Positions 1 to 10,391 of a DNA stretch of 64,000 nucleotides are shown piece after piece; the stretch's first letter is position 1; each line of letters opens with the position of its first letter. The position numbers and the translations under genes were made by a program. Location of the stretch: the NCBI GenBank assembly GCA_032433765.1, contig JAVIAB010000092.1, forward strand, positions 104,383,779-104,447,778, written 5' to 3'. The notes under the pieces were generated by a model. It was given only the letters and a program-made list of their open reading frames with translations. It made no database searches and was not told the DNA's origin. This DNA comes from Megaustenia siamemsis. Its lineage: Eukaryota; Mollusca; Gastropoda; Stylommatophora; Ariophantidae.

Positions 1-12
1 ATACTCAGAGGC

Positions 13-299
13 ATTGCTTTGAAATGAGCCGCGATAACTCAGTGGTTAGTGAACTGGATTACAAAGGACAAGAGGTAGGGTTCTATCCCAACCGACGGTT
101 TCCGGGTTCACCCAGCCTTAAATGGGTACCGGATTTTTTTCTGGGAAAGTAAAGCGGCACGGGCGTAATACCGACCACATTACCCCAAAAAATCACGCGC
201 CGAAGGTCTGTAAAATTTATGGTCACTAACACCATATTCCCTATACGCCACTTGGCGTGACGGGGGTACTTTACTCTTTTTTTTTTATTGCTTTGAAAT
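13..299 (+). mobile_element. SINE-1 copy with 13-bp TSD
   Basis: A tRNA-derived SINE lies at 26-286. The head has an A-box-like stretch (ACTCAGTGG) and a B-box-like stretch (GGTTCTATCC), followed by a conserved body (ACCGACCACATTACCCC, CACTAACACCATATTCCC) and a T-rich end after GGGGGTACTTTACT. A perfect 13-bp duplication, ATTGCTTTGAAAT, flanks it at 13-25 and 287-299. SINEs are non-coding, transcribed by RNA polymerase III and moved by LINE enzymes. The direct repeat and shared body make the call secure. The family name is provisional. Confidence 0.9.
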
Positions 300-1442
300 A
301 TCATCAAAAGTGTACAAACATTCATAGAGAAAACCATAATAAACATCTTTTTGAAATTTGATGAAAGTAACAAACAATAAAACACAAGCAATCATGTCAA
401 CGTGTAGAATAAGTCAATAAAAACACGTGTAGCGTTCCAAATAAGACAAGAAGTACAGAGTATCGTAAACGTTCATTATAACAAACATCGAAAAAAATGT
501 TTCCAATAAAAATTAAAAAATATTCGATGGCATCATCTCGTTGCATGTAGAACGTTGCACTAACCACAGCCCGTTGAAAAGAATACTGTATCTAGACAGA
601 TCTCCCATTTCGTTTGCAGTCAATCAATCAATCCATAATAAAACTGAAAATAAAGGTTTTGTTCAAGTAAGTCTTATGAGCTGAATATGAATAATCAACA
701 TAGAATTGGTTATCATTAATATTTTAGTTGTGTTGCTCATTTACACAAGTTAATTGTTATTTATATAAATTGCATATAACATTTCAATAATGCTTAATTA
801 AAAAGATGTTTAATAATAGTTTTTAAAATTTCTTTGACAAATTTATTTTCTAAAAGTCTAAGGTACTTTGTGATTACAAATAGAATATTTCATGCCAAAC
901 AATGTCGAACTTGTCAGCCGCTGAATCGTTTCTTCTCTACCACATTATTTGACTAAGATATCGCCAGCACAGATAATTGCACCAGAAATATCAGATTTCT
1001 TTTTACTGTCTCAAAGTACTCCAATTTGATGTAAAAATCCCAATAAAATATCAGTTTATTTAGAGAGCGAAATGGATTAGACTCAGACATGTTCGCCCAC
1101 AAATACTCCAACATTTCTAGGATTAGAGTTAAGATGCCACTATAAGATGAAAACTAGTAGCTGTGAACATACAGAGATCATTCAGAAACGAAAGGTCCAG
1201 TTAGCAATCCAGCCAGCAATCCTGGCAAAGTAATTCAGATTCCTCCAGCAAGTTTGGGTATCAAGACTATTTAAATCGGGTCACTGCATCTTCCTATACT
1301 TAGAAGAACTATCATTTAATGTCTATCTAGATAAATCCTATACAATCTATAAATTTTACCCCAACGCTATCGCCAGGTCCAACATTTTTTTCTGTTTTGT
1401 AGCAACAAACTTAAATCAATCCAGCTATAAAATATAACTTCT
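300..1442. other. AT-rich stretch, nothing recognised
   Basis: No reading frame or repeat could be assigned. A pyrimidine tract ending in AG at about 1383-1402 resembles a splice acceptor, but the sequence after it is not open in the frame of the EGF-like fragment downstream. Confidence 0.4.
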
Positions 1443-1499
1443 TTGCTGGCTGGGTTAGGAAAGGTAGAAACAACTAGAAAGAACATTGACTCTTTGAAC

Positions 1500-1680
1500 G
1501 CTAAACAAACTCTTTGTACTACGGGTCAGACTGCACTCTCAAATGTCCAGACAACTGTTTCAACGACACCTGTGAACAGTCAACCGGGAACTGTGCATGC
1601 AAGGGAATATTCTACGGGTCAGACTGCTCTCAAATCTCTGGACAACTGTTTGAACAAAACCTGTGGACAGTTAATCGAAG
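1500..1680 (+). pseudogene. EGF-like (MEGF-type) repeat fragment, broken
   Basis: One frame at about 1514-1640 reads YYGSDCTLKCPDNCFNDTC, continues EQSTGNCACKG and then starts a second unit, FYGSDCSQ. The Cys spacing and the YGSDC start are those of the short EGF-like repeats of multiple-EGF/scavenger-receptor-type extracellular proteins. The two units are 93 bp (31 residues) apart. The second unit lacks 2 bases relative to the first after the Cys-Ser codons, so its CPDNC-like part (LDNCLNKTCGQ) falls in another frame. A stop lies just upstream at 1502. This is a decayed exon or a captured gene fragment. The M1 repeat array begins directly after it. No complete gene is visible. Confidence 0.55.
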
Positions 1681-1689
1681 CCATATCAT

Positions 1690-2097
1690 ATGTCTCATAT
1701 CTTTGTGCGTGCATGTCTGTGTTTGGCACATCTCATATTCTTGTGTGTGCATGGCTATGTAAGTTACATCTCATGTCTTTGTGTGTGCATGTCTAAGTCA
1801 GTCATATCTCATATCTTTATGTGCATGTCTATGTTAGTCATGTATCATATATCTTGATGTGTGTCATTGTTAGTCATGTCTCGTATCGCTGTGTACATGT
1901 CTGTGTTATTCACATCTCATGTCTTTGTGTGTGCATGTCTAAGTCAGTCATATCTCATATCTTTATGTGCATGTCTATGTTAGTCATGTATCATATATCT
2001 TGATGTGTGTCATTGTTAGTCATGTCTCGTATCGCTGTGTACATGTCTGTGTTATTCACATCTCATATCTTTGTGTGTGCATGTCTGTGTTAGTCAC
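1690..2097 (+). repeat. ~36-37-bp tandem array with 146-bp higher-order unit
   Basis: Subunits of the type CATCTCATATCTTTGTGTG plus CATGTCTGTGTTAGT recur about every 36-37 bases. Four subunits form a higher-order unit of 146 bp: GTCAGTCATATCTC starts at 1797 and again at 1943. The reading frames across it are repeat artefacts. Confidence 0.8.
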
Positions 2098-2428
2098 CTA
2101 TAGTGACTCGGGCAGATGGTGCTCGTAAACCTGGGAGGGCAGATCATCTAAGGTCAGAATCCCCCTACAGAAAAGACAATCTGCTGCCTTGCAGAAAGAT
2201 TGGGGACAATCAAAGGCTAAGGAACGCAAACCTGAAAAATGCTTGCTGAAATCGGATGCACTGGGCCACTGGCGCAGAATACAGTGCAACGTATTAACGG
2301 GTGTTCAGTCAGAGTGGGTCTGGCGGACTCTAAATGTGACGTTCTGTCTGTGGGGGCGATCAACACACTTAACCTGACAGCTGACTTCATGTGGGAGTCT
2401 GGAAACTTACTCTGACTGAGTCCTGATC

Positions 2429-2431
<3 letters not shown>

Positions 2432-2470
<39 letters not shown>
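2432..2470. repeat. (GA)n microsatellite
   Basis: A pure GA run terminates the M1 composite repeat. The M2 copy has the matching (CT)n at its equivalent end. Confidence 0.9.
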
Positions 2471-2471
<1 letters not shown>

Positions 2472-2582
2472 TCTAAAGGCCGAGCGTAAAAATACTTCAT
2501 TCTAGAACATAAATAGTATAGTTTACCATAGACTTCGTATTTGTCAGTATAAAACAGTAAATATGAACAACGACACTATTTA

Positions 2583-3070
2583 ATCATCATTACTGGGTGT
2601 CGTCTCCACATCGAGGGTTGGGGCGTCATTCCATTCTGTATCTTGCTTTGATGGTGCAGGTTATCATAAACTCACTTGTCCATCTCTTGATGTTACTCGT
2701 CCATGTTAGTCTTGGTCTGCCTTTTCTTCCCTTTACCTTGTATTTTACCTTCCAAGATTACTTTTAGTAGGTTGCTGTGTCTTTTAACATGCCCCAACAA
2801 TCTCATTTGTCTTGTTTGAATTGTGTTTAGTTCTCTTTTCATTTTTCATTGTTTTAAGATTTCGTCGTTTGTTTTCTTTTCTTCCCATCCAATTATTCCT
2901 GTTGTTCTATAAATCGACATTTCAAAGGCTTCAATTTTATTGTTCTGTTTTCGTGTCTAATGTCCATGTTTTTGCACCATACAGGAATGTTGAGAAGATA
3001 TAACATGTTGCGACTCTTAGTTTTAGCACTGTTGTTATTTATGTTGATGTTAGTATATTTTTCATGGCAA
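2583..3070 (-). mobile_element. LINE-A copy 1, 3' part (RT C-terminal region)
   Basis: Read on the minus strand this matches the copies at 53630 and 58973. It contains the post-RT region that encodes GHVKRH-like and RPRLTW-like motifs in the better copies. It ends at the 3' side in an ATC-rich tail (ATCATCAT at 2583). Frameshifts and stops make it non-coding. It is 5'-truncated. Confidence 0.75.
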
Positions 3071-3107
3071 AGTATAGTTAATATATTAAACATATTCCAA
3101 GAGTTCG

Positions 3108-3220
3108 ATCAAGAGTAAGGCGGCTTGACGTGACACCGGCCACATCACCCAGAAAATATTTCGGTGCTCATTGAAAGATATTGACACTAATACCGTATAC
3201 CCCATATACCTAAAGGCTTC
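3108..3220 (+). mobile_element. SINE-1 body fragment, diverged
   Basis: Only the body is present: GCGGCTTGACGTGACACCGG, then CCACATCACCC and CACTAATACCGTATACCCC. These match the conserved SINE-1 body. The tRNA-like head is missing and divergence is high, so this is an old copy. Confidence 0.65.
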
Positions 3221-4036
3221 GAGCGAACATTTTCTTAAAAATTAATCTGCCGTTGAAAGATTTTGTATGTCATACGTGTATGTTTTTTTAAGACTGTACC
3301 TCTTTGCCCACCGTGACTCACTTCTTGTACTCAGTGTTTACGCTTAATTCAATACTTTTCTTCTTTAATTTATCATTTAGAATGCAATTAAGATTAGTTG
3401 AGTGTTTGAATTATTATTTTTATGTTTACGAAGACTGAAGTATAAATGAGGCTTGCAGGATTTAAAGCTAACAAATGAGGGGCAGATGGAAGACTGAATT
3501 ATCTAATTTACTCCAAACTCTAAAGATAAATATATGGCGTTTCTAAGCGCAGAACACCGTAAACAAACAGCGATTGGACGGTGAGACGTACATTTCTTGT
3601 TTATGTTCAGCAGGTAAATGAACTCTTGGAGTTAAAAATCAATCATAAAGACCAGAGTGTGCCAGCCCAGATAAAATGGAAAAAATAACAAACATTTCTT
3701 CTGCGTTCACACTACATTACTCCCCTTCAGCGTACCTTTAAAAGTCGTTAAATTAAGTGGACATGGATGCGTTTGTCGCTAGTCTTATGGCAAACTTTGA
3801 TGTTTTGCGCCTTTCTGCCCGATACAGCCGTGTCTGGCATATAAAAATACAGTAGAATCAATAAAATATTTAAAGTGAAATAAATAATTAAAATAGTTAC
3901 TAGAGGGGTAGTTGATGGTTAAACGGATATCGTACATGTATTCCTAGGTGATTAAGCAGAAAGACAAGCTCTATTGACACATTGTTCCGTTTCAGTGATA
4001 TTTGTTGTTTATACAAGAACAAGAACACACAAACGC
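3221..4036. other. No recognisable feature
   Basis: AT-rich sequence without a supported gene or a repeat structure. Confidence 0.4.
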
Positions 4037-4348
4037 CATGAGACGGTGGAGAGAAACAATCTTTAAATGACAACAATAGAAACAGCTGTGACATCATGGA
4101 ACAGAGAATTAGAAGTGTCATGTGCATGAAAATCACGAGAATCATGAAACGGTGGAGAGAAACAATCTTTAAATGACAACAATAGAAACAACTGTGACAT
4201 CGTGGAACTGAGAATAAGAAGTGTCATGTGCATGAAAATCACGAGAATCATGAAACGGTGGAGAGAAACAATCTTTAAATGACAACAATAGAAACAACTG
4301 TGACATCATGGAACAGAGAATAAGAAGTGTCATGTGCATGAAAATCAT
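4037..4348. repeat. 106-bp tandem repeat, ~2.9 copies
   Basis: ACGGTGGAGAGAAACAATC recurs at about 4043, 4149 and 4255, an exact 106-bp period. The copies are nearly identical, so the duplication is recent. Minus-strand frames over it repeat the same peptide and are not evidence of a gene. Confidence 0.9.
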
Positions 4349-6194
4349 TACTTACCAGACAACACGGCGTCTTGTCGTTCGACAAGGGTATACTATGTTT
4401 GATCAGGCCATTGTATTATGAGAAGGTGCTGTGTATGTGGACTGTTAAATACCAAGATATACTTTATGTAGCCAGCATTGCCAGTTCGGAAAGTTCCCAG
4501 CGACTCATAGCTGACTAATTGCGTTAGAATCGGTTGGAGCAGATTTTGTTACGATTCTACTAGATCTCTCTGCAGTGATTCCGCAATAGATCAGTTTAGA
4601 ACGACTGCTCTACCGCTGCTCCCTTCTGTTGCAAAGTCTCCTTAGAATTGTCTGTTCGTCTAATACTCGGCTTTTAACGAACTCTTTGGGTTTACCCCTC
4701 CCACCCACCTCCGCCCTCCCCCAACCACCAAAAAAATAGGTTAATACAATAAAGTTGTTATTAAAATGTTAACTCTCTTTGATACATTTTATATTACAAA
4801 TGTAAAATAATGTATTGTTACATAGAAGAATATGCTATCATTTTTAAAAATCTAAATTAAAATTGCCACAAACATTTAAGAACCCTGTAGAACCACATTT
4901 TCTTAAATTTATATAGCCAAAATGTTCAGAAATAGGGTTGGCACACATTCATTCAGGTGTCGCTTTGTATGGTGGTCATTATATTTTATCATGTCTGTTC
5001 TATACATTAAAAAAAAAAATATAACGATCGTCATTTTCAAATATGACGTGAATTTCCGGTCAATATGGTGGATAGGCGACAGGAACCATTACAGGCTATA
5101 TCTGAAAAGTGTTCCTTGTTGCAGTTTCCTCATATACCAAGTCAGGTTTATCGCAGAAGCTACTGAGTTTAGTGCTCTGTGCACACTGTGAGCTATGCGT
5201 TTCATACGTTTTGATCATGTTTCGATTGTTTACGATGAATAAAGACATTGTATGAAGGAGATCTGATGGCTGGTGTTTACTTTCAGTGCGGTTTCGCCTT
5301 ATAACTTTTGGCGTGTGCTGAGACTGCTATGATGGAAACTACATCAACCTTTCTTTGTTAGGGAGATGAGATAGTAATTCGGATGATTCCACTGCCACGG
5401 GCGGTTGAGCAATTACGGATTTTAATTCGTTTGCAATGATACCGGGGCCTTCCATTACCATAATCATAATGGCTGTTCTATTGAGCTGATAGTTTAATAA
5501 GACGTTATGAGTCACACCCAATACAAAGATCGAAATACAGTGTCTCTAATAAATACAGACATGAAATTCAATGGGAAATAAATAATACGAAATAGGATCA
5601 AGTGAATTATAATGTTTAAAATAGGAAAATAATACAATTAACAGGGTATAAAGAGGTATGATTGGTGAGCAAGTGAGTTAATGAGTGGGTGAATGAATGA
5701 GTGAGTGAATGAGTAAGTGATGAGAATTAGGAAACCCTAATGATAGGAAGAAAAACTAAAAGTGAAACAGACCTAGAAGAAAGAAAAGTTTAGATTTTGA
5801 ACTAAAATGATAATGTTGAAAAAAGATCAAATTAAAGATGAAAATGTTTAAAAGACAGGAATTTTTGGAAGAAATTCAATGTCGTCACCTCAGATCATGT
5901 CATTTGACTATTACCAAAGGTTTAATATTTTTAAAAATGATAGGCTACAAGTTAAGAAAGCATGAACATGTGAGAACCTGTCAGTATCGCAAGTCAGACA
6001 CCACTACTTTAAATTGTTGTAACCACTGACTGGAAACTCTTTGTCAATACAGACTACATTTCCCCAGAATTAGTTTCAAAACACAAGGCCTTCTATGAAG
6101 GAGCACTTTGTGAAATGGTTAATAAGTTTGAGTAACGTTGTGAAAACAAGTTGTCAAGATTGTTTATTTTATGTGGACCTTTTTGAACGAACTT
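4349..6194. other. No gene seen; one possible old dispersed repeat and a low-complexity patch
   Basis: The stretch 4480-4610 resembles 34975-35110 (shared GAAAGTT, CAGCGAC, AGCTGA and ATCGGT in the same order). It may be an ancient repeat family. The patch at 5658-5722 is rich in GAGT and GAAT units. The rest shows nothing assignable. Confidence 0.4.
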
Positions 6195-6475
6195 ATTTTT
6201 AGCTTGGGATTTTATGGTTGGGATTTTTATTTATGATTTCTCTCTGCGGCAACCACCCCTGGTCTCAGCAGCGAGACCCGGCTTGAAACAACAGTTACTC
6301 ATCGAAGGAAAAAGCATGACTACCTCCGAAGTCGGAGTTATCTGCCTGTGCGGCGAGGGACCCCTGTGCACACGGCTGCCAAGGAAAAATGGATTAACAC
6401 GCAAAATTCAGTTCCTAGTCTCTAGGGATTTCGTCAGAGATGAAAGCTGGCGAACGCAACAACAACATTTTTAGC
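6195..6475 (+). mobile_element. SINE-2 copy, 5'-truncated, with 9-bp TSD
   Basis: The body at 6204-6466 (CTCTGCGGCAACCACCCCTG, TCCGAAGTCGGAGTTATCTG, GTGCACACGGCTGCC) matches the fuller copies at 10029-10382 (minus) and 31204-31528 (plus). The tRNA-like head is absent. ATTTTTAGC flanks it at 6195-6203 and 6467-6475. An open frame crosses it, but the related copy at 31.3 kb breaks that frame, so coding is unlikely. Confidence 0.8.
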
Positions 6476-6984
6476 GAAGCTGAAGTGAAGCCTTTTAAAA
6501 CTTCAAACAGCTTGGTAAACTGCCGTAAAGATTTTGGAACGGCTTTTAAGAATATTCACAAATGACTGTTTATGAGGATTAGTTCCGTTAAATGTAAACA
6601 GTTTTTTAAGAGAGATTTATAGAACACAATGTGTACTAAGCAATTTAGTGCGGGTTCTAGCAGGAGTGATGTCTAGTCCTGGAAACTATCAATAATTTCG
6701 CCGCACAAAGTGAGGTCAATGTGAGTTTATTTAACGGTCTCCGGAACAGCAAGCATCCATTCTTTGTATGGGTCCATATGGCATGTCTTCAATTATTTTA
6801 CTATTTTTCGTGTATATAACAATGAGTTGTAATTGTGAAATAAATATGCTTTCTTTGATACCTTATCTCTTTGTCTTCTGCTACAACTTTCAGTCTTGTC
6901 TTCGATTCCTTGTCACTAGCTCAATATTTGATTTTATTTCCTTACGTCAAATGTAAACAGTTTTTTTTTAAAGAGACATAAAGA
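6476..6984. other. No recognisable feature
   Basis: AT-rich sequence between a SINE-2 copy and a LINE-B copy. No supported gene. Confidence 0.4.
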
Positions 6985-7990
6985 GTAAACAGAGAACAAC
7001 TGTGGAAGATACTAACAACATACGGAGTAAGCCAACATCTAACCAACCTTATTAAAAGCCTCTACGTCAACAGCAGCTGCAGAGTCAGAACAGCAGCAGG
7101 CTACACAGACCACGTCGAAGTTAGATCAGGCGTAAGACAGGGGTGCGTACTATCCCCCCCTACTGTTTATTATATACATGGACAATATATGCAAGCTAGC
7201 CAACCCATCAGAGACAGGGGAGATCAACGAGCTTCTATTTGCAGACGATCAGGCACTAATACATGAAACAATAGAAGACCTACAAGAACACTTAAACAAA
7301 CTCAACATCTCAAGTACAAAATACAACATGAAAATCAACATCAACAAAATACAAGTCATGAATGTCGCAGACAACTAAAACAAGTAGAGGAATTCAAATA
7401 CCTATGAAGTTTAATGACAAACGATAATTCTCAAACAGCAGAGATAGAATCAAGATGCAACAAAGCTTGTCAAATCATCGGACAGTTATCACTACTATTG
7501 TCCAACAAGGAAATAACTCTGGAGGTAAAACGAGCACCATACAATACAATCTTCATCGCAATGTTGTGCTACCAATGCCAGACCTGGACCCTAGAAGCAA
7601 GAACAATAAGTAAAATAACCTCTACTGAGATTAAATGTGTTAGACGAATGACAGGAAACAGTCTGAGAGATAAGATCAGAAATGAAGAACTGAGAAAAAG
7701 CTAGGAATAGCCCCCGCCATTGAATATATAAGGAAACAACAGATACAATGGTTTGGCCACATGACAAGGCAGAAAGAACAAAACACTACACAACGAGCCT
7801 TCAACAAACGTTGTGAGAACACCAGACCCAAGGGTCGACCACGAAAAAGATGGGTCGATGGAATATTAGAAGCACTAGGAAACATAACAGCAGCAGATGC
7901 GAACAGAAGAGCAAAAGACCGCAAATTATATCTCCCTTCGACGCTAAAAGGCAGATGAGGATGGAAAGAGGTAGAAGAGGAGGAAGATTT
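6985..7990 (+). mobile_element. LINE-B copy 1: RT to C-terminus, frameshifted
   Basis: The start encodes a non-LTR RT segment with SGVRQGCVLS (RT motif B), then ELLFADDQALIHE (the catalytic DD motif), then a C-terminal part with QIQWFGHMTRQKEQ and RPKGRPRKRWVDGIL. At least two frameshifts or stops separate these blocks (around 7150-7175 and 7375-7415, with another near 7700). The endonuclease end is missing. The 3' end runs into an AGAAGAGGA-rich tail like that of the other LINE-B copies. Once a retrotransposition enzyme, now dead. Confidence 0.85.
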
Positions 7991-8547
7991 CCTTACCTTT
8001 CCAATTCACACCTTTCATCTATTTCTCCCAGTATCTCGTCATGTCCCTACATATTCAATTAAACATTGTGTTAAGTTTGACTTCCTCTCGTTTTTGTAGT
8101 CGTTAGATCCATCGTTTATTATTTTTTTTTTTTTCAAAATTTGTAAATTTATATATCCAGTAACATTTTTCAATCCCTTTTCTAAATTTTTATTTTCAAT
8201 AACATTTTCTCTCCATTACCCCACTCGTGTTTTCGGATTATATAATTTTTTTTATTCCTTTCCAAGAGTTATTACATACAGTCACTGCTTAATTTATTTC
8301 TCCAAAATCCTCTATCTGGTTGATCAGTTATTCCATTTTGTCCTGTTCTAATATCCAGACTAATTTATTCTTCACTACAAACGTTCGCACCTGCAGTATA
8401 ATAAGCGCCATTAAGTTCCACGAAGGTTACAAATATTCCACAGTAATTCCTATCTTCCCATGTCTTGCTGTAGTGACATTTGGGCTACTCTGGTGTTTTT
8501 CTTTCTTCTTCTGTCCTTCCTCATTTCCATTTAAACATCGAGGGAAT
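7991..8547. other. T-rich stretch, nothing recognised
   Basis: Pyrimidine-rich sequence between two LINE-B remnants. No frame or repeat could be assigned. Confidence 0.4.
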
Positions 8548-8956
8548 TTTTAGTTTGCGGTGTTTTACTTTTTCTGTTGGCCTCTGCTGCTGTTGGGAGC
8601 CGCGATAGCTCAGTGGGTAGTGAACTGGACTACAAAAGGACAAGGGGTAGGGTTCGATCCCAAGCGACGGCTCCGGGTTCACCCAGCCTTAAATGGGTAC
8701 TGGATTTTTTCTGGGAAAGTAAAGCAGCACGGGCGTAATACTGACCACATTACCCCAAAAATCATGTGCTGAAGGTCTGTAAAACATAGGGTCACTAACA
8801 CCATATTTCCCTATACGCCACTTAGCGTGACGGGGGGGGGGGGGGGGTACTTTACTTTTTACTTTCTGCTGCTGTTAGTTTCAAAGTGTTTCTAATATTT
8901 CATTAATCTACATTTCTCGTGGTCGGCTCTTGACTCTGGTGTTCTCAAAATGTTTA
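8548..8956 (-). mobile_element. LINE-B copy 2, 3' fragment split by a SINE-1
   Basis: The pieces 8548-8594 and 8877-8956 align, across the SINE, with the LINE-B 3' end seen at 43800-43940 and 46200-46320 (GCCTCTGCTGCTGTT, then TTTCAAAGTG..TTCTAATAT, then CTCGTGGTCGGCTCTTG). This minus-strand, C-terminal fragment therefore predates the SINE insertion. Confidence 0.75.
8583..8876 (+). mobile_element. SINE-1 copy with 12-bp TSD, inserted in LINE-B
   Basis: The head GGGAGCCGCGATAGCTCAG begins at 8595, with the B-box GGTTCGATCCC and the full SINE-1 body. TCTGCTGCTGTT is duplicated at 8583-8594 and 8865-8876. A run of 16 G at 8832-8847 replaces the usual five or so G near the 3' end. Confidence 0.95.
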
Positions 8957-9097
8957 TTAACTTAGTGTTGCCATCTTTAATTTTCCAGCTATATTCATGG
9001 TTTACTTTTAACTTTGCTGTTGAGAATGTAATTAAAATAAAAATACAGATGGTTAGCAATAGTGAGTGAGCTAGAGATGAATAAAAGAAGATGAGAA

Positions 9098-9483
9098 CAA
9101 GTATGAGAATAAAAAAAAAAAAGTAAAGTACCCCCCGTCACGCCAAGTGGCGTATAGGGAAATATGGTGTTAGTGACCCTATATTTTACAGCACATGATT
9201 TTTGGGGTAATGTGGTCGGTATTACGCCCGTGCTGCTTTACTTTCCCAGAAAAAATCCGGTACCCATTTAAGGCTGGGTGAACCCGGAGCCGTCGGTTGG
9301 GATCGAACCCTACCCCTTGTCCGTAGTTGTCCAGTTCACTAACCACTGAGCTATCGCGGCTCCCACTAATTTTTAGGGAATTAGTAAAACCCAGGTGTCC
9401 TCGCCAGGGTACGAACCCCGGCTGTTGCCGTGGTAAGCCAACCGCCTATCGATGGCGCTAACCGGACACCCAAGTATGAGAAT
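9098..9483 (-). mobile_element. Composite (dimeric) SINE with two tRNA-like heads in one TSD
   Basis: Read on the minus strand, a first tRNA-like unit (9469-9395) is followed by a linker of about 30 bp (9394-9365) and then a complete SINE-1 (9364 down to the A-rich tail at 9111). The 13-bp duplication CAAGTATGAGAAT lies at 9098-9110 and 9471-9483, outside both units, so both were inserted together. Other SINE-1 copies start at GGGAGCCGCG and lack the first unit. Confidence 0.9.
9395..9469 (-). other. tRNA-like sequence, 5' unit of the composite SINE
   Basis: On the minus strand this 75-nt stretch starts GTGTCC and ends GGACAC, so the acceptor ends can pair over six bases. A GGTTAGCGCC-type A-box region, an anticodon-like stem and loop and a GGGTTCGTACC B-box/T-loop follow in order. 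A mismatch in the anticodon stem and another in the T stem, plus its place in a SINE, argue for a tRNA-related SINE promoter rather than a working tRNA gene. The amino-acid identity is uncertain. Confidence 0.7.
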
Positions 9484-9613
9484 GAGATATTAAATATAAC
9501 TTGAGAGAATGGTATAAACAGAGTATGAGTTAGAAATAAACGTTTGATGGAGATTATTAATAAAAATATAAAGGGAGGGTTAACAATTATAATAATACAT
9601 TTTATAAAATAAG

Positions 9614-9616
<3 letters not shown>

Positions 9617-9654
<38 letters not shown>
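9617..9654. repeat. (GA)n microsatellite
   Basis: Uninterrupted GA dinucleotide run. Confidence 0.9.
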
Positions 9655-9658
<4 letters not shown>

Positions 9659-9715
9659 GAGAGAGAATTTACATTAATGAATCGAACGAGAATGATGCCT
9701 ACAGTAAATATAGCG

Positions 9716-10019
9716 TGAGGTACAGATGTAAAAATGTAGTAAAGTACCCCCGTCAGGTCAAATGGCGCGTATAGGGAATATGGTGTTAGTGACAGACCTT
9801 CAGCAGACCAGTGAAATTTTACAGACCTTCAGCACATGATTTTTGGGGTTATGTGGTCGGTATTAAGCCGTGCCGCTTCACTTTCCAAGAAAAAAATCCG
9901 GTACCCATTTAAGACTGGGTGAACCCGGAAGCTGTCGGTTGGGATCGAACCCTACCACTTGTCCTTTGTAGTCCAGTTCACTAACCACTGAGCTATCGCG
10001 GCTCCCTGAGGTACAGATG
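9716..10019 (-). mobile_element. SINE-1 copy with 13-bp TSD
   Basis: The element occupies 9729-10006, with the head at 10006 (GGGAGCCGCGATAGCTCAG on the minus strand). TGAGGTACAGATG is duplicated at 9716-9728 and 10007-10019. The body carries a short internal duplication around CAGACCTTCAGCA. Confidence 0.95.
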
Positions 10020-10391
10020 ATAACTCATATTTTTTTTTTCGTTCGCCAGCTTTTTTTTTTTTTTACTTCTGTCGAAGTCCCTAGAGACTAGGGACTGAAT
10101 TTTGCGTGTTAATCCATTTTTCCCTGGCAGCCGTGTGCACAGTGGTCCCTCGCCACACAGGCAGATAACTCCGACTTCGGAGATGCTCATATTTTTACCA
10201 TCGATGAGTAATTGACGTTTCAAGCCGGGCCTTACTGCTGAGACCAGGGGTGGTTGCCGCAGAGAGAGATCATAAATAAAAATTGCAATCGGTGTAGCTC
10301 GGATTTGAACCCACATCCTCTATGTCTCGAGGCCGGCGTCTTGCCTCCAGTCCCCCAATAATAATGTACATGGCCTCTCTTAATAACTCAT
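10020..10391 (-). mobile_element. SINE-2 copy with tRNA-like head
   Basis: On the minus strand the element runs from about 10382 to 10029. The head GGGGGACTGGAGGCAAGACG is followed by the B-box GGGTTCAAATCC, the SINE-2 body and a poly-A-like end next to GCTGGCGAACG. A probable 9-bp TSD, ATAACTCAT, lies at 10020-10028 and 10383-10391. The body is open in one frame but is best read as non-coding SINE sequence. Confidence 0.8.

Larger units (their letters stand above)
1690..2470 (+). repeat. Composite repeat M1 (tandem array + unique body + GA tract)
   Basis: Three parts lie in order: a tandem array (about 1690-2097), a roughly 330-bp unique body (2098-2431) and a (GA)n tract (2432-2470). The same three parts occur in the same relative order on the other strand at 41906-42668, so this is a dispersed family and not a chance mosaic. 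The body has no convincing open frame. It could be a non-autonomous transposon or a LINE 5' region. A structure with an internal minisatellite resembles some molluscan Helitron-type non-autonomous elements, but no terminal signature was found. Confidence 0.6.

Noticed and set aside
1821..2003. A small protein frame with HVSYRCVHVCV repeats
   Set aside because: Translation of the tandem array of the M1 repeat.
8595..9469. tRNA genes, from A- and B-boxes
   Set aside because: They are heads of SINEs, with bodies, tails and TSDs. The 9395-9469 unit is cloverleaf-like but lies inside a SINE insertion and has stem mismatches.
6214..10316. A conserved protein with GVICLCGEGPLCTRLP in two places (6214-6474 plus, 10316-9993 minus)
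   Set aside because: It is the SINE-2 body. The fuller copy at 31.3 kb has the frame broken, so similarity comes from shared SINE sequence.
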